A DNA stretch of 64,000 nt from the NCBI GenBank assembly GCA_002840125.1, contig PGZF01000003.1, positions 496,001 through 560,000 on the forward strand, written 5' to 3'. The first letter of the stretch is position 1. Each line of letters begins with the position of its first letter. The translations under genes and the position numbers were made by a program. The notes below the pieces were generated by a model, which did not search any database, was not told where the DNA came from, and saw only the letters and a list, made by a program, of their open reading frames with translations. Below are positions 8,586 to 19,553 of this stretch, one piece after another. This DNA is from Gammaproteobacteria bacterium HGW-Gammaproteobacteria-15 (GTDB lineage: Bacteria; Pseudomonadota; Gammaproteobacteria; Enterobacterales; Alteromonadaceae).

Positions 8586-11045
8586 ATGAGGGTGCTCAAG
8601 TTTGGCGGATCGTCACTGGCGTCAGTAAGCCGTTTTGCCGGAGTCGCGCAGATAGTGCAGCAGCAAACAACAATAGACAGCATTTGTCTGGTGTTATCGG
8701 CGCCACAGGGCGTAACCAATACGCTGGTTGAGCTGACCGATTTGGCTTATCTGGGATCGGATTTCAGCCCGTTGTTGCAGCAATTGCAACAGCGTTATCA
8801 AACGCTGGCCAGTGAAGCACTGGCGTTATTTCCAACAGCAGAGCTGAGCGGCTTAAATGACGTTATTACCCGGCAGCACACGCAGCTGCAGGCTCAGCTT
8901 ACTGGTATTCAGTTACTCAGGCATTGTCCGGACCATATTAAAGCGCAAATTCTGGGGCTGGGCGAGCAATTCAGCGTTGTTCTGATGACAGCGCTGCTCA
9001 CGGCTAAACAGGTGCAGGCGGTTGCACTGGATGGCGTGAAACTGGTTAAAAGCAGTGGCGATTATTTAAATGCCACGGCAGATATTGCCGCATCAGAGCT
9101 GACGTTACAGCACGCTATCGCCAGCCAGAGCGCGCAGGTGTATGTGATTGCTGGTTTTGTTTCCAGCAATGCACAGGGCGAAACCTGTTTGCTGGGGCGC
9201 AACGGCTCAGATTACTCCGGTGCTATTGTGGCGGCCAGTATCCGCGCCAGCGCCTGCGAGATTTGGACCGACGTAGACGGTGTGTACAGCGCTGATCCGC
9301 GTCAGGTTAAAAATGCCAAGTTAATTGATAAATTGTCTTACGACGAAGCCATGGAGCTATCGTATTTCGGCGCCAAGGTACTGCATCCGAAAACTATAGG
9401 CCCACTGGCGCGGTACAATATTGCCTGTTTTATCAAAAACACCCTTAATCCGTCAGCTCCTGGCACCTGCATCGATAATAACGGCGAAGGTGATGCCCTG
9501 GTTAAAGGCATTTCCAGCCTTGAGCATCTGGCACTGGTCACGGTATCTGGCCCGGGGTTAAAAGGCGTGGTGGGGATGGCCAGCCGGGTGTTTGCGTCCA
9601 TGGCGCGGGCGCATATCTCTGTCAGCCTGATCACCCAGTCATCGTCAGAATTCAGCATCAGCTTTTGCGTACCGCAGTTGCATTTAACGGCGGCAAAAAA
9701 TGCCCTGCAACAGGAATTTGAATTAGAACTGCAAACTGGTTTGCTGCGCCCGCTGAGTATTTTGTCCGACATGGCAATTGTTAGCCTGGTAGGTGATGGT
9801 ATGCGCCAGCACCGCGGTGTAGCCGCGAAGTTTTTTGCTTCGCTGGCGCAGGCGCGGGTTAATGTAGTTGCCATAGCACAGGACAGCAGCGAGCGTTCTA
9901 TTTCTGCAGTTATTGAGCAGGCAGCCTGTAAAAATGCGGTAAAGGTATGCCATGAAAACTTTTTCAGCCATATCCCCAGCATTGATGTGTTTCTGGTCGG
10001 CTGTGGTGTGGTGGGTAGTGAATTGCTGCAGCAAATTCAGCGCCAGCAGGCCTTTTTACATAGCCGTCAGGTAAAGGTAACGGTGTACGGCATTGCCAAT
10101 AGCAAGGCGGTATTGTTGCACAGTGACGGCATTGATTTATCGCAGTGGCAACCACAGCTGGCAGAGGCTAAACAGGCTTTTTCTCTGGATACGCTGAACC
10201 AGTTTGCCCAGCAGCAGCATCTGACTAATCCGGTACTGGTAGATTGCACCAGCTCAGAGCAGGTTGCGGCGCAGTATGCTGATTTTATTGCCGCGGGTTT
10301 TCATGTGGTCACACCGAATAAGAAAGCCAATACGGCCTCTTATGCTTATTACCAGCAACTGCGGCAGCTGGCGCAGCAACATCGGCGCCGCTTTTTGTAT
10401 GAAACCACTGTTGGCGCTGGTTTACCGGTTATTGATACTTTACAGGGGTTGCTTAATGCCGGTGACGAATTACTCGCCTTTGAAGGTATTTTGTCAGGGT
10501 CGTTGTCTTACATTTTTGGCGAGCTGGAAGCCGGTGTCAGCCTGTCTGAGGTTACTAAAAAAGCCCGGGCAATGGGCTTTACCGAACCGGATCCACGCGA
10601 CGATTTATCTGGCATGGATGTTGCGCGCAAGCTGTTAATCCTGGCGCGTGAAGCCGGTATGGCACTGGAGCTTAGCGATGTTGAAGTAGAATCGGTGTTG
10701 CCGGCAGATTTCGCAGCGGGGGCCAGCACAGATGATTTTATCGCCGGCTTGCCGCAGCTTGATGACAGCTTTGCCAAACGTATTAGTGCCGCCAAAGCTG
10801 AAGGTAAAGTGCTGCGGTATATTGGGGAAATTGCAGACGGCAAATGCCGGGTAGCCATTAAAGCGCTGGCGGCAGATCACCCGCTGGCCAAAGTTAAGGA
10901 CGGTGAAAATGCGCTGGCTATTCATACCCGCTATTACCAGCCTATTCCGTTTGTACTGCGCGGTTATGGCGCAGGTGCGGCGGTAACATCGGCAGGCGTA
11001 TTCAGCGATATTATGCGTACCCTCGGCTGGCAACAACAGGTGTAA
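8586..11045 (+). CDS. thrA: Bifunctional aspartokinase I / homoserine dehydrogenase I
   Basis: At 819 residues it is nearly identical in length to E. coli ThrA (820). The N-terminal aspartokinase domain opens with VLKFGGSS, central ACT repeats (~310-460) carry threonine feedback, and the C-terminal homoserine dehydrogenase (~465-819) starts at [14 protein letters not shown], an NAD(P)-binding glycine motif. It performs the first and third steps of threonine synthesis from aspartate in the cytoplasm. It is the first structural gene behind the thrL attenuator, with a GAAGGAG ribosome site upstream, and thrB begins 5 nt after its stop. Confidence 0.97.
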   Translation: MRVLKFGGSSLASVSRFAGVAQIVQQQTTIDSICLVLSAPQGVTNTLVELTDLAYLGSDFSPLLQQLQQRYQTLASEALALFPTAELSGLNDVITRQHTQLQAQLTGIQLLRHCPDHIKAQILGLGEQFSVVLMTALLTAKQVQAVALDGVKLVKSSGDYLNATADIAASELTLQHAIASQSAQVYVIAGFVSSNAQGETCLLGRNGSDYSGAIVAASIRASACEIWTDVDGVYSADPRQVKNAKLIDKLSYDEAMELSYFGAKVLHPKTIGPLARYNIACFIKNTLNPSAPGTCIDNNGEGDALVKGISSLEHLALVTVSGPGLKGVVGMASRVFASMARAHISVSLITQSSSEFSISFCVPQLHLTAAKNALQQEFELELQTGLLRPLSILSDMAIVSLVGDGMRQHRGVAAKFFASLAQARVNVVAIAQDSSERSISAVIEQAACKNAVKVCHENFFSHIPSIDVFLVGCGVVGSELLQQIQRQQAFLHSRQVKVTVYGIANSKAVLLHSDGIDLSQWQPQLAEAKQAFSLDTLNQFAQQQHLTNPVLVDCTSSEQVAAQYADFIAAGFHVVTPNKKANTASYAYYQQLRQLAQQHRRRFLYETTVGAGLPVIDTLQGLLNAGDELLAFEGILSGSLSYIFGELEAGVSLSEVTKKARAMGFTEPDPRDDLSGMDVARKLLILAREAGMALELSDVEVESVLPADFAAGASTDDFIAGLPQLDDSFAKRISAAKAEGKVLRYIGEIADGKCRVAIKALAADHPLAKVKDGENALAIHTRYYQPIPFVLRGYGAGAAVTSAGVFSDIMRTLGWQQQV

Positions 11046-11050
11046 TAACG

Positions 11051-12001
11051 ATGCAGCAGTTTTCTTATTTAAAGCGTTATTACGCCCCGGCCTCTACCGG
11101 TAATTTTTCGGTTGGTTTTGACCTGTTAGGCGCCGCTTTTGAGCCGGTAAACGGTGAACTGTTTGGCGATGTACTGGATATCTGCGCTGAGCAGGCAGAG
11201 CTGAGCTTAGAGATAGTTGGCCGTTATCTGCATCAGTTACCGGCAGATAGTACAGATAATCTGGTATTAAGCTGCTTTTATGCACTTGAACAAAAGCTGG
11301 GCCGCACCTTACCGCGCCTGGCGCTACGGTTGCATAAAAACCTGCCGGTGGGCAGTGGCCTGGGCTCCAGCGCCTGTTCGATAGTGGTGGCGTGTTATGC
11401 CTTTAACGATTACTTTGGTAACCCCCTATCTGAAGCAGAATTGCTGCAACTAATGGCGCAAGCGGAAGGCGGTGTCAGTGGCAGTGTGCATTATGATAAT
11501 GTCGCGCCATCTTACTTTGGTGGCCTGCAACTGATGTTGCCGCAAAGCCCGCGTATTTGCCGTACTTTACCCTGGTTTGAACACTGGCGGGTGGTGTTGA
11601 GTTATCCTGGCACAGTGTTATCGACCAAAGCGGCACGCGCCGTGTTGCCGCAGCAGTTAAGTTTGCCCCACAGCATTGCGTTTGCCGGTATGTTAAGCCG
11701 TTTTGTCAGTGCGCTTTATGCCGGTGATGAAACGGATGCAGCTGCGGCGTTGCAAGATCTGGTAGCAGAACCGGCCCGCACACCGCTTATACCAGAGCTA
11801 CCTTCGCTCAGAGCAGCTTTAATGGCAGAAGGGGTATTGCATGTGGGTATCTCAGGGGCTGGCCCCACCTTATTTGCATTGTGCAGCAATGAAGCGCAGG
11901 CTCAGCTTGCCGCTGACTATTTATCGCGGCATTATGAAAAGAATCAGGACGCGACTACGCAAATTTGTCGCTTATCATTGGCTGGCGCACGGAGGCTGTA
12001 G
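11051..12001 (+). CDS. thrB: Homoserine kinase
   Basis: This 316-residue GHMP-family kinase phosphorylates homoserine with ATP. The ATP-loop PVGSGLGSSACS lies near residue 100, and the C-terminal GISGAGPTLFAL motif is the usual GHMP motif 3. The start follows the thrA stop by 5 nt and thrC begins 9 nt after its stop, so the three genes form one transcript. Length is within the family norm (E. coli 310). Confidence 0.97.
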   Translation: MQQFSYLKRYYAPASTGNFSVGFDLLGAAFEPVNGELFGDVLDICAEQAELSLEIVGRYLHQLPADSTDNLVLSCFYALEQKLGRTLPRLALRLHKNLPVGSGLGSSACSIVVACYAFNDYFGNPLSEAELLQLMAQAEGGVSGSVHYDNVAPSYFGGLQLMLPQSPRICRTLPWFEHWRVVLSYPGTVLSTKAARAVLPQQLSLPHSIAFAGMLSRFVSALYAGDETDAAAALQDLVAEPARTPLIPELPSLRAALMAEGVLHVGISGAGPTLFALCSNEAQAQLAADYLSRHYEKNQDATTQICRLSLAGARRL

Positions 12002-12010
12002 GAAAGAATA

Positions 12011-13294
12011 ATGATGTTAACGAATATTAAAGTACCTGCCGAGCAGGTGAGTTTTTTACAGGCAGTACGCCAGGGGTTGGGGCAGCAGCAAGGCTTATTT
12101 TTCCCTACCAGCTGGCCTAAACCGGATATTGATCAACTGCTTGGCATGTCGCTGGTAGAGCGCAGCAGTGCTATTTTGCATGCGTTAATTGGTGACGAGC
12201 TAAGCCAGGCAGAAGTCACGCAGATGGTCAGCAGTGCTTTTACCTTTCCTGCGCCACTGGTGCCGGTAACCGACGACGTAAGTTGTCTGGAGCTGTTTCA
12301 CGGCCCGACTCTGGCATTTAAAGATTTTGGCGGCCGTTTTATGGCTCAGGCACTGGCAAGGGCGCAAGGCGGCAAAAAAACCACCATTGTTACCGCAACG
12401 TCAGGTGACACCGGTGCAGCCGTAGCGCATGCGTTTTATCGCCAACCCGGGGTGCAGGTGGTGATTTTATTCCCCAAAGGTAAAATCAGCCCGTTACAGG
12501 AAAAGCTGTTTACCACCCTGGGTGAAAATATTACCACGCTGGCGGTAGAGGGCGATTTTGATCAGTGTCAGGCCCTGGTAAAACAGGTGTTTGATCACAA
12601 AGCGCTGGTAGATAAACTCAGTATTAACTCGGCTAACTCTATTAATATCAGCCGCTTATTTGCCCAAATCTGCTATTACTTTGAAGCGGTAGCACAGGTG
12701 CCTGCCGATAAACGCGACCAGATAGTTATAGCGGTACCCAGTGGTAACTTTGGCAATTTAACCGCCGGTTTAATTGCTAAAACTCTGGGCCTGCCAATTA
12801 AACGTATGGTTGCTGCTACCAATGCCAATGACACAGTGCCGCGTTATTGGCGCAGTGGCAGCTGGCAGCCCAAAACCACTGTTGCCACGCTGTCAAATGC
12901 GATGGATGTTGCCGCACCGAATAACTGGCCAAGGGTAGAGGCGTTGCTGGCACAAGGCGTAATTAACCGCACAGATATTGAGGCGGTGATGGTAGATGAA
13001 GACGATACCGTGTTTGGTGTACGGCAATTGTCACAGCTTGGCTATTTAAGCGAGCCGCATGCTGCGGTGGCTTTTAAGGCACTAAAGCGCAGCTTGCAGG
13101 AAGGTGAATACGGCATTTTCCTCGGTACTGCTCACCCGGCTAAGTTTAAAGAGCAGGTAGAGAATATTCTGGGTACTCCGATAGCCTTGCCGGAAGTGCT
13201 GGCGCGCTGTGCCTCAGAGCAGGGGCTGAGCAAAGACATTCCGGCAGATTTTGCCGTGTTGCAGCAAGAGCTGTTAAAACTGGAGCAAGCCTGA
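12011..13294 (+). CDS. thrC: Threonine synthase
   Basis: This 427-residue PLP enzyme converts phosphohomoserine to threonine and phosphate, the last pathway step. The PLP lysine lies in [13 protein letters not shown] (residue ~107), followed by the phosphate-binding [15 protein letters not shown]. Two ATGs in tandem (12011 and 12014) sit behind AGGAAAG; the first is used here. Its TGA shares its last base with the ung ATG (TGATG), coupling a DNA-repair gene to the threonine operon. Confidence 0.97.
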   Translation: MMLTNIKVPAEQVSFLQAVRQGLGQQQGLFFPTSWPKPDIDQLLGMSLVERSSAILHALIGDELSQAEVTQMVSSAFTFPAPLVPVTDDVSCLELFHGPTLAFKDFGGRFMAQALARAQGGKKTTIVTATSGDTGAAVAHAFYRQPGVQVVILFPKGKISPLQEKLFTTLGENITTLAVEGDFDQCQALVKQVFDHKALVDKLSINSANSINISRLFAQICYYFEAVAQVPADKRDQIVIAVPSGNFGNLTAGLIAKTLGLPIKRMVAATNANDTVPRYWRSGSWQPKTTVATLSNAMDVAAPNNWPRVEALLAQGVINRTDIEAVMVDEDDTVFGVRQLSQLGYLSEPHAAVAFKALKRSLQEGEYGIFLGTAHPAKFKEQVENILGTPIALPEVLARCASEQGLSKDIPADFAVLQQELLKLEQA

Positions 13295-13950
13295 TGCCGT
13301 GGCAGCAGCTGTTGGGGCAGGAGAAAACCCAGCCCTATTTTATTGAGACGTTGGAGCAGGTAAAGCAGGCGCGCCAGGCCGGGCAGGTAATATACCCGCC
13401 CGAGAGTGATGTATTTAATGCCTTTAAGCTAACCGGGCTGGATAACCTGAAAGTGGTGATCCTGGGGCAGGATCCTTATCACGGGCCGAATCAGGCGCAT
13501 GGTCTGGCGTTTTCTGTACGTCAGGGGGTGCGGGTGCCACCATCACTGCAAAATATGTATAAAGAACTGGCACTGGAATATACTGATTTTCAGATCCCGC
13601 CGCATGGCTGTCTGGAAAGCTGGGCCCGCCAGGGAGTATTGTTGCTTAATACCGTGCTGACTGTGGTGGCAACTCAGCCCAATTCGCACCGCCATTTAGG
13701 CTGGGAGCAATTTACCGATAAGGTCATAGCCCAAATCAGCGCACAGTGTCAGGGCATCGTATTTTTGCTTTGGGGCTCGCATGCGCAGAAAAAGGGCCGC
13801 CTGATCGACCGGCAACGCCATTTTGTGCTGGAAGCACCGCATCCGTCACCGCTGTCTGCTCATCGCGGCTTTCTTGGCTGTGGTCACTTCAAACAGGCAA
13901 ATGAGCTACTGGTTAAGCAGGGTAAAACCCCAATTAACTGGCAGGTGTAA
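13294..13950 (+). CDS. ung: Uracil-DNA glycosylase
   Basis: This 218-residue family-1 UDG removes uracil from DNA at the start of base excision repair. The catalytic water-activating motif [18 protein letters not shown] carries Asp60, and the DNA-intercalation/His loop is [13 protein letters not shown] near residue 185. The start overlaps the thrC stop by 1 nt, so translation is probably coupled to thrC and transcription would depend on the thr promoter unless an internal promoter exists. A strong hairpin terminator begins 15 nt after the stop. Confidence 0.97.
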   Translation: MPWQQLLGQEKTQPYFIETLEQVKQARQAGQVIYPPESDVFNAFKLTGLDNLKVVILGQDPYHGPNQAHGLAFSVRQGVRVPPSLQNMYKELALEYTDFQIPPHGCLESWARQGVLLLNTVLTVVATQPNSHRHLGWEQFTDKVIAQISAQCQGIVFLLWGSHAQKKGRLIDRQRHFVLEAPHPSPLSAHRGFLGCGHFKQANELLVKQGKTPINWQV

Positions 13951-13964
13951 CCTGGCTCAAAAGC

Positions 13965-13999
13965 AAAAAACGCCCGCTGCTGCCAGCGGGCGTTTTTTT
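13965..13999. terminator. Bidirectional intrinsic terminator between ung and DUF3545
   Basis: A 15 bp stem, AAAAAACGCCCGCTG (13965-13979) with its complement (13984-13998), has a 4 nt loop. The A run on one side and T run on the other let it work for both converging genes. The TAA of the minus-strand gene (13998-14000) lies in the base of the stem. Confidence 0.9.
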
Positions 14000-14171
14000 A
14001 CAATTCGATATCAGCCAGTTCAGGTTCAATGGTCCAGTCAATATCGCTCAGCTCCCTTTTCAGGCGCTGGCGCTCTTTGAGCTGTTCAATTTCACGCCAT
14101 TTACGCTTTACTGCACGCGGTTTAGTAGCTGGGCGCTCCAACATATTCAGTAAGTCTTCGAAGCTTTCCAT
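13998..14171 (-). CDS. DUF3545 family small protein
   Basis: This 57-residue charged protein is built around KRKWREIEQLKERQRLKREL, the signature of DUF3545, a family of short proteins of unknown function in Alteromonadales and Vibrionales. I chose the ATG at 14171 (MESFEDLL) because AGAGAGG lies 7 nt upstream; a start ten codons earlier lacks a site. It is predicted helical with an acidic C-terminus and no membrane segment. It converges on ung through the shared terminator. Confidence 0.78.
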   Translation of the reverse strand: MESFEDLLNMLERPATKPRAVKRKWREIEQLKERQRLKRELSDIDWTIEPELADIEL

Positions 14172-14295
14172 AGTTTGGCCTCTCTGATAGTTGTTGTTCA
14201 ATAGTTGTTGTTATTTTCAACAAATGATTTACCACATTTTGCATCAAAATAAAACAACTAAGTGACAACACTATGACAGGCCGGCACTATTTACC

Positions 14296-15915
14296 TTACT
14301 TATGTTGTAAGAATGCCGCTATTAACGCCTGGGTTGAACTGTCCAGTTTACTGGCATCAGAGCCGCTTAACGCCTGATAAATAGGGCCGGACAGCTGCTT
14401 ACCCAGTTCCACGCCCCACTGATCAAACGAATTAAGGCGCCATAACACACCCTGACAGAATACTTTATGTTCATACAACGCGATTAAAGCGCCAACATAA
14501 TATGGCGATAATTCCGGCAGCAGCAGGGTATTGCTGGGTTTATTGCCCGGCGATACTTTGTGCGGGGCTAACTCCGCCGCCTGCTGGGCTGTCATGCCCG
14601 CGGCAAGGCATTCGTCTGTGGCTTCCTGCAGTGTTTTACCCTGCATTAATGCCTGCGTCTGGGCAAAACAATGGGCCGCCAAACGCTGATGGTGATCGGT
14701 TAAACTATGCGCCGGTTTCAGTGGCAGAATAAAATCGGCCGGTACGGCCAACGCGCTTTGGTGCAATAGCTGATGGTATGCATGCTGGCCGTTGGTACCG
14801 GCGTCGCCCCAGATCACCGGTGCGGTAGCGTCAGTTAATGGCTGGCCGTTAGTATCAACGCTCTTGCCATTAGATTCCATGTCCAGCTGTTGCACATAAG
14901 AGGGCAGTAAACGCAGATAATGGCTGTACGGCAGTAAAGCCTGCGCCTGACAACCAAAGCCATTGATATACCATATGCCCAGCAGTGCCAGCGTCAGCGG
15001 CATATTCTCGGCCTGCGGGGCGTTGATAAAATGCTCGTCCATGGCTTCAGCGCCTTTAAGCAACTGAGCAAAATGCGCGTTGCCAATCATCAGTGCTACC
15101 GGCAAGCCGATAGCCGACCATAGCGAGTAGCGCCCACCTACCCAATCCCACATTGGCAGAATATTTTGTTCAACAATACCAAACTCTGCTGCAGCGGCAA
15201 TGTTAGAAGACGTCGCCCAGAAATGCCGGGCAATAGCTGCGGCATCTGCACCATTGTCTTTAAACCATTGGCGCACAGCCAGCGCGTTTTGCTTGGTTTC
15301 TTCAGTACCAAATGATTTAGATGCAACAAACACCAGGGTAGTGGCCGGGTCGAGGTTTTTCACCACATCCGATACCACTGCGCCATCGATATTACCGGCG
15401 AAATGCAGTTTTACCGGGCTGCAATGATAAGGTGTTAATGCCTCTACCGCCATTTGCGGGCCAAGTAACGAGCCGCCAATGCCAACCCAAATCAGATCAG
15501 TTATAGCTTTGCCGCTATAGCCTTTGTATTCACCCTGATGTAACTGACTGACCAGCGCTGTCATTCTGGCGCGGCAATCGGCGATGGCCGTGCCGATATC
15601 TTCACCATCAAGCTCAAGCCCTTTCACATCCGTTTTGCGTAGCATGGTATGCCACACAGTGCGTTGCTCGGTGTTGTTAATTTTGTCGCCTGCCAGCATC
15701 GCCTGCAGCACCGCATTAATATTACTTTGTGCGGCCAGTTGCTGCAGCGCCTGCCAGCTTTGATCATCAATCAGGTTTTTCGAGTAGTCCAGCGTAATGC
15801 CACAAGCTTTGGTGTTAAAGCGGCTGGCCCGGCCGGGATCGGTATTAAACGCCTGCCGTAATGAAATGTGTTTTGCTGCCAGCTGTTTAAGACCAGACAA
15901 TGTGGAACCTGACAT
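14296..15915 (-). CDS. pgi: Glucose-6-phosphate isomerase
   Basis: At 539 residues it is close to the E. coli enzyme (549). It interconverts glucose-6-phosphate and fructose-6-phosphate. Both signature stretches are present: FVASKSFGTEETKQNA in the sugar-phosphate site and NILPMWDWVGGRYSLWSAIG, with the C-terminal catalytic GxxLGKQL-type region (WGVELGKQL). It lies 26 nt downstream of tal on the same strand, forming a pgi-tal carbon-metabolism unit that links glycolysis and the pentose phosphate pathway. Confidence 0.97.
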   Translation of the reverse strand: MSGSTLSGLKQLAAKHISLRQAFNTDPGRASRFNTKACGITLDYSKNLIDDQSWQALQQLAAQSNINAVLQAMLAGDKINNTEQRTVWHTMLRKTDVKGLELDGEDIGTAIADCRARMTALVSQLHQGEYKGYSGKAITDLIWVGIGGSLLGPQMAVEALTPYHCSPVKLHFAGNIDGAVVSDVVKNLDPATTLVFVASKSFGTEETKQNALAVRQWFKDNGADAAAIARHFWATSSNIAAAAEFGIVEQNILPMWDWVGGRYSLWSAIGLPVALMIGNAHFAQLLKGAEAMDEHFINAPQAENMPLTLALLGIWYINGFGCQAQALLPYSHYLRLLPSYVQQLDMESNGKSVDTNGQPLTDATAPVIWGDAGTNGQHAYHQLLHQSALAVPADFILPLKPAHSLTDHHQRLAAHCFAQTQALMQGKTLQEATDECLAAGMTAQQAAELAPHKVSPGNKPSNTLLLPELSPYYVGALIALYEHKVFCQGVLWRLNSFDQWGVELGKQLSGPIYQALSGSDASKLDSSTQALIAAFLQHK

Positions 15916-15941
15916 ACTCTACTCCCCTGAAAATTGTGTGA

Positions 15942-16892
15942 TTAAAGTGCCTGCTGGATCAACTGCTCCAGCTTACGTTGGTCGATAGCAAATTTGCGGA
16001 TACCTTCTGCCAGCTTTTCTGTGGCCATAGCATCTTCATTCAATGCCCAGCGGAACTGGCTTTGGCTCAGTTGCTCTGGTGCAGAACGGGTGGCACCGGT
16101 GTCGGTTAAATGCACCGTCAGCTCGCCTTGTTGCTGGCTCAGTTCGGCCAGTAAGCCGGGGCTAATGGTTAAGCGGTCACAACCGGCCAGGGCTAATACT
16201 TCGCCCACGTTACGGAAACTGGCGCCCATCACCACGGTTTTAAAACCATGCTGTTTGTAGAAACGGTAAATTTCACGTACTGATACTACGCCAGGATCAG
16301 TGTCGCTGGTGTAATCCTGCCCGGTGCTGGCTTTGTACCAATCCAGAATGCGGCCAACAAAAGGTGAAATTAAATATACGCCAGCTTCAGCACAGGCGCG
16401 GGCCTGAGCCATATGGAACAGCAGTGTCAGGTTACATTGAATACCTTCCTGCTCTAACTGGCGTGCTGCCTGAATACCTTCCCAGGTAGAGGCAATTTTT
16501 ATCAGAATACGCTCAGTACCTATGCCATTTTCTTGGTACAGCGCAACTAATTGGCGGGCTTTGGCTATGGTGGCATCAGTATCAAAAGACAAACGGGCAT
16601 CCACTTCGGTAGATACCCGGCCTGGCACCAGCTTACTGATAGCAGTACCGATATCGACGGCAAATTTGTCTGATGCCAGGCTAAGCTGTGCTTCAGCTGA
16701 GCTGGCTTTGCTTTTGGCGTAGGCTACAGCACCTGCTAATACAGGTTTGGCAAACTCCAGCTGACTGGCATTTAACAATAAGCTGGGATTAGTGGTAGCA
16801 TCTACCGGACGAAACTGCTCAATGGCGGTCAGGTCGCCGCTGTCTACTACTACAGTGGTAACCGCTTTTAACTGGGTAAGTAAGTCGCTCAT
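15942..16892 (-). CDS. tal: Transaldolase
   Basis: This 316-residue class I transaldolase, the same length class as E. coli TalB (317), transfers dihydroxyacetone units in the non-oxidative pentose phosphate pathway. Schiff-base Lys132 lies in [11 protein letters not shown], and DATTNPSLL near residue 31 is the other family signature. It is the first gene of the tal-pgi unit. Its proximity to yaaA and thrLABC recalls the thrLABC-yaaA-talB neighbourhood of E. coli. Confidence 0.97.
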   Translation of the reverse strand: MSDLLTQLKAVTTVVVDSGDLTAIEQFRPVDATTNPSLLLNASQLEFAKPVLAGAVAYAKSKASSAEAQLSLASDKFAVDIGTAISKLVPGRVSTEVDARLSFDTDATIAKARQLVALYQENGIGTERILIKIASTWEGIQAARQLEQEGIQCNLTLLFHMAQARACAEAGVYLISPFVGRILDWYKASTGQDYTSDTDPGVVSVREIYRFYKQHGFKTVVMGASFRNVGEVLALAGCDRLTISPGLLAELSQQQGELTVHLTDTGATRSAPEQLSQSQFRWALNEDAMATEKLAEGIRKFAIDQRKLEQLIQQAL

Positions 16893-17007
16893 ATTGTTTT
16901 ATTACCGTATTTTTGATCACATTCTAGTGATGTAGCGTTTAATAAGCAATTAATGTAGGAATATTACAACAAAGTTCGGTGCTAACCGGATTTTAACTAC
17001 ATTAGCG

Positions 17008-17036
17008 TTGCGTGACGTAAAGTAAGTTACTATATT
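17008..17036 (+). promoter_or_regulatory. Candidate promoter for the receiver-TPR gene
   Basis: TTGCGT (17008-17013), a 17 nt spacer and TATATT (17031-17036) lie 63 bp before the ATG at 17100, in the divergent region shared with tal. Confidence 0.35.
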
Positions 17037-17099
17037 GCCTGTTTTTGTCGGGCTTAAAAGGCCATATTTTGTTTCAGTGTAAATTAGCACAGGATCTCG

Positions 17100-18716
17100 A
17101 TGATCTTCCAAGCCAGCTTTTATAAAAGTAAAAAACTTCTGTTAATCGAAGACTGTGAGCCTGTGCGTGCCTCTATTAAGGGCATGTTACAGCAAATAGG
17201 TTTCGATGATATTACCGCTGTTGCTGATGCTATGCAGGCTATTTCTCCGGCCAGGCGGCACAGCTTCGACTTTATTCTGGCTGATTTTAATCTGGGCGAC
17301 GGTAAAGACGCGCTGCAGTTGTTTAACGAGTTATCTGCACTGGGGGCTATTAAAACCGCCTGTTGTTTTGTCCTGATGAGCTCTGAACCCCAACGTTTAC
17401 CGGTGTTTGGCGTACTACAAGGTACACCGGATCATTTTGTGTTAAAGCCATTCTCCTATGTAGAGCTGGAAAAACGGCTGGCTAAAGCCTGGCAAAACCG
17501 CACCGCACTGCGCAAAGTGTATCAGGCCATTAAGCAGGCCGATCTGGCTAACGCCTTGCTGGAGCTGGATGAGGCGATAAAAGCCGGTTCTGCGAACCCC
17601 TTGCAGGCCTTGCGCTTAAAAGGCGAACTGCTGCTGGCACAAGGCGAATATAACGCCGCAGCACAGCTGTACAGTAAAATTCAGCAGCAACGCGATTTTA
17701 GCTGGGCCAGGCTTGGTGCTGCCGCCACCATGGTAAAACTGCAGCAATGGGACAATGCTGAGCAGTTATTGCTACAACTGGCAGAGCAGGACGATATTCG
17801 CCCGGAGGCTGTAGAGTGGCTGGCTCGGTGTTATTTATTGCAGGCTGACTTAGCCAAAGCACAGGAACAATTAACCGAGCTGCTGAAACTCCAACCTACC
17901 AATATGGCGGCACATTACGCCCTGGCAGATGTATTACAGCTTAATGGCCAGCAGGAAGATAGCAGCAGATATTTACAAAAATTGATTCAGCAGTTTCGTT
18001 TTTCAGCTTTTGACGCACCAGAGTGCTATTTGCAATTAAGCCGCTTATTGCTCGAACAGGCGCAGTTCGCCGAGTTAGGTGCTTTTAGCGCTGCACTGAA
18101 AAAAAGCAGTGAAGCACTGGCTAATATGCCGCAAAAGCTGGCCACAGATATTATAGAACCCGAAGTAGCAGTGCTGCGTGCGCGCATCAGTTTATTGCAA
18201 GGCAATGTGGCTGATGCCAAACAGCAATTAAACTTTGTTACCGTTGCCAGCAAACCGGTGCATGTTGCCGCCGACCTGGACAAAGCCCGTCTGGCTTTTG
18301 CTCTGGGCGATACTAAACAGGCTGAAGCGCATCTTGCACTGTTAAAAAGTGCCGATTTTGCTGCTGATGATCTGTCGGCTTGCTGTCAGCGTTTATTAGC
18401 CAAACAAGCGCTACTGCGTGAAACAGAACTCAAAGCGCAACTGCGCGATTTAAACCAGGCTGGTATGGACGCGGCACAAAAAGGCAATGTAAAAGTGGCA
18501 CTGGTAAAATTACGCCAGGCGTTTTTGCTGATGCCCTGTAACGCCGGGCTGGCACTTAACCTGCTGCAGGTATTAGGCCAGCTGCCAGCACACAAAGCCT
18601 TGTTGCCGTTGGCTAAAGCCGTGCTCAGTGCGCTGGAAAACACCACATTAACCAGTGCAAACCAGCAGCGCCTGGCGCAGCTACTGCCGCAGTTGCCAGA
18701 GCTATACCTTGATTAA
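17100..18716 (+). CDS. Response regulator with C-terminal TPR repeats
   Basis: The 538-residue protein has an N-terminal receiver (residues ~10-130) with Glu17/Asp18, phosphoacceptor Asp62 (ILADFNLGDG) and Lys116 (VLKPFSY). A long alpha-helical region of tetratricopeptide repeats follows (~150-520), for example LRLKGELLLAQGEYNAAAQLY and AHYALADVLQLNGQQEDSSR. It has no DNA-binding or enzymatic domain, so the output is probably phosphorylation-dependent protein binding. No kinase is adjacent. It is divergent from tal. Similar REC-TPR proteins occur in Vibrio and Shewanella, with poorly defined roles. Confidence 0.88.
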   Translation: MIFQASFYKSKKLLLIEDCEPVRASIKGMLQQIGFDDITAVADAMQAISPARRHSFDFILADFNLGDGKDALQLFNELSALGAIKTACCFVLMSSEPQRLPVFGVLQGTPDHFVLKPFSYVELEKRLAKAWQNRTALRKVYQAIKQADLANALLELDEAIKAGSANPLQALRLKGELLLAQGEYNAAAQLYSKIQQQRDFSWARLGAAATMVKLQQWDNAEQLLLQLAEQDDIRPEAVEWLARCYLLQADLAKAQEQLTELLKLQPTNMAAHYALADVLQLNGQQEDSSRYLQKLIQQFRFSAFDAPECYLQLSRLLLEQAQFAELGAFSAALKKSSEALANMPQKLATDIIEPEVAVLRARISLLQGNVADAKQQLNFVTVASKPVHVAADLDKARLAFALGDTKQAEAHLALLKSADFAADDLSACCQRLLAKQALLRETELKAQLRDLNQAGMDAAQKGNVKVALVKLRQAFLLMPCNAGLALNLLQVLGQLPAHKALLPLAKAVLSALENTTLTSANQQRLAQLLPQLPELYLD

Positions 18717-18759
18717 CAAAGGTTCTATTAATAGTGCTTGAATAATATCGGAATTATTT

Positions 18760-19536
18760 ATGTTGTTGCTTGTATCTCCTGCAAAGGATCTTGATTTTCA
18801 GCCATTGGCAGAGCCACTGCCGGTTACCCAGCCAAACATGCTGGCACAAAGCCAGCAACTGGCAGAGATTTGTAAAACCCTGACGCCGGCTGATTTATCG
18901 TCACTAATGCATATCAGCGATAAACTGGCGGGGTTAAACGCTGCCCGTTTTGCGCAGTGGCAATTGCCGTTTACAGAAACAAACGCCAAAGCAGCCTTAT
19001 TCGCCTTTAACGGTGATGTGTATCAGGGGCTGGACGCTGCCAGCTTAACCGCAGACGATATTACCTTTGCCCAGCAGCACCTGCGTATTTTAAGTGGCTT
19101 GTATGGCGTGCTGCGGCCACTGGATTTAATGCAGCCTTACCGGCTGGAAATGGGCACCAAGCTGGCTAATCCAAACGGGAAAGACTTATATGCGTTTTGG
19201 CAAAACAGTATTACAGAGCAGCTAAACCAGCAGCTGGATAAGCTGCAAAGCGATGTAGTGGTAAACCTGGCGTCGCAGGAGTACTTTAAAGCAGTAAAAC
19301 CTAAGTTGCTGCAGGGCCGTTTAATTACGCCGGTATTTAAAGATTTTAAAAACGGCCAGTACAAAATTATCAGCTTTTTTGCCAAAAAAGCCCGTGGCTT
19401 AATGGCGCGTTATATTATTCAGCAGCGTTTAACCGCGGCAGAGCAGTTAAAAAGCTTTGATCTGGCAGGCTATGGCTACAGTGCTGAACATTCAACGGCC
19501 AACCAGCTGGTATTTTTACGCTACAGCCCAGAATAG
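18760..19536 (+). CDS. yaaA: Peroxide stress protein YaaA
   Basis: At 258 residues it has the length of E. coli YaaA. The family lowers intracellular free iron during hydrogen peroxide stress and binds DNA. Diagnostic stretches are [13 protein letters not shown] at the start, [20 protein letters not shown] and [12 protein letters not shown]. It is cytoplasmic. A structured intergenic repeat begins 17 nt after the stop. Confidence 0.96.
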   Translation: MLLLVSPAKDLDFQPLAEPLPVTQPNMLAQSQQLAEICKTLTPADLSSLMHISDKLAGLNAARFAQWQLPFTETNAKAALFAFNGDVYQGLDAASLTADDITFAQQHLRILSGLYGVLRPLDLMQPYRLEMGTKLANPNGKDLYAFWQNSITEQLNQQLDKLQSDVVVNLASQEYFKAVKPKLLQGRLITPVFKDFKNGQYKIISFFAKKARGLMARYIIQQRLTAAEQLKSFDLAGYGYSAEHSTANQLVFLRYSPE

Positions 19537-19553
19537 CTCTATGCAAGGAGCAG

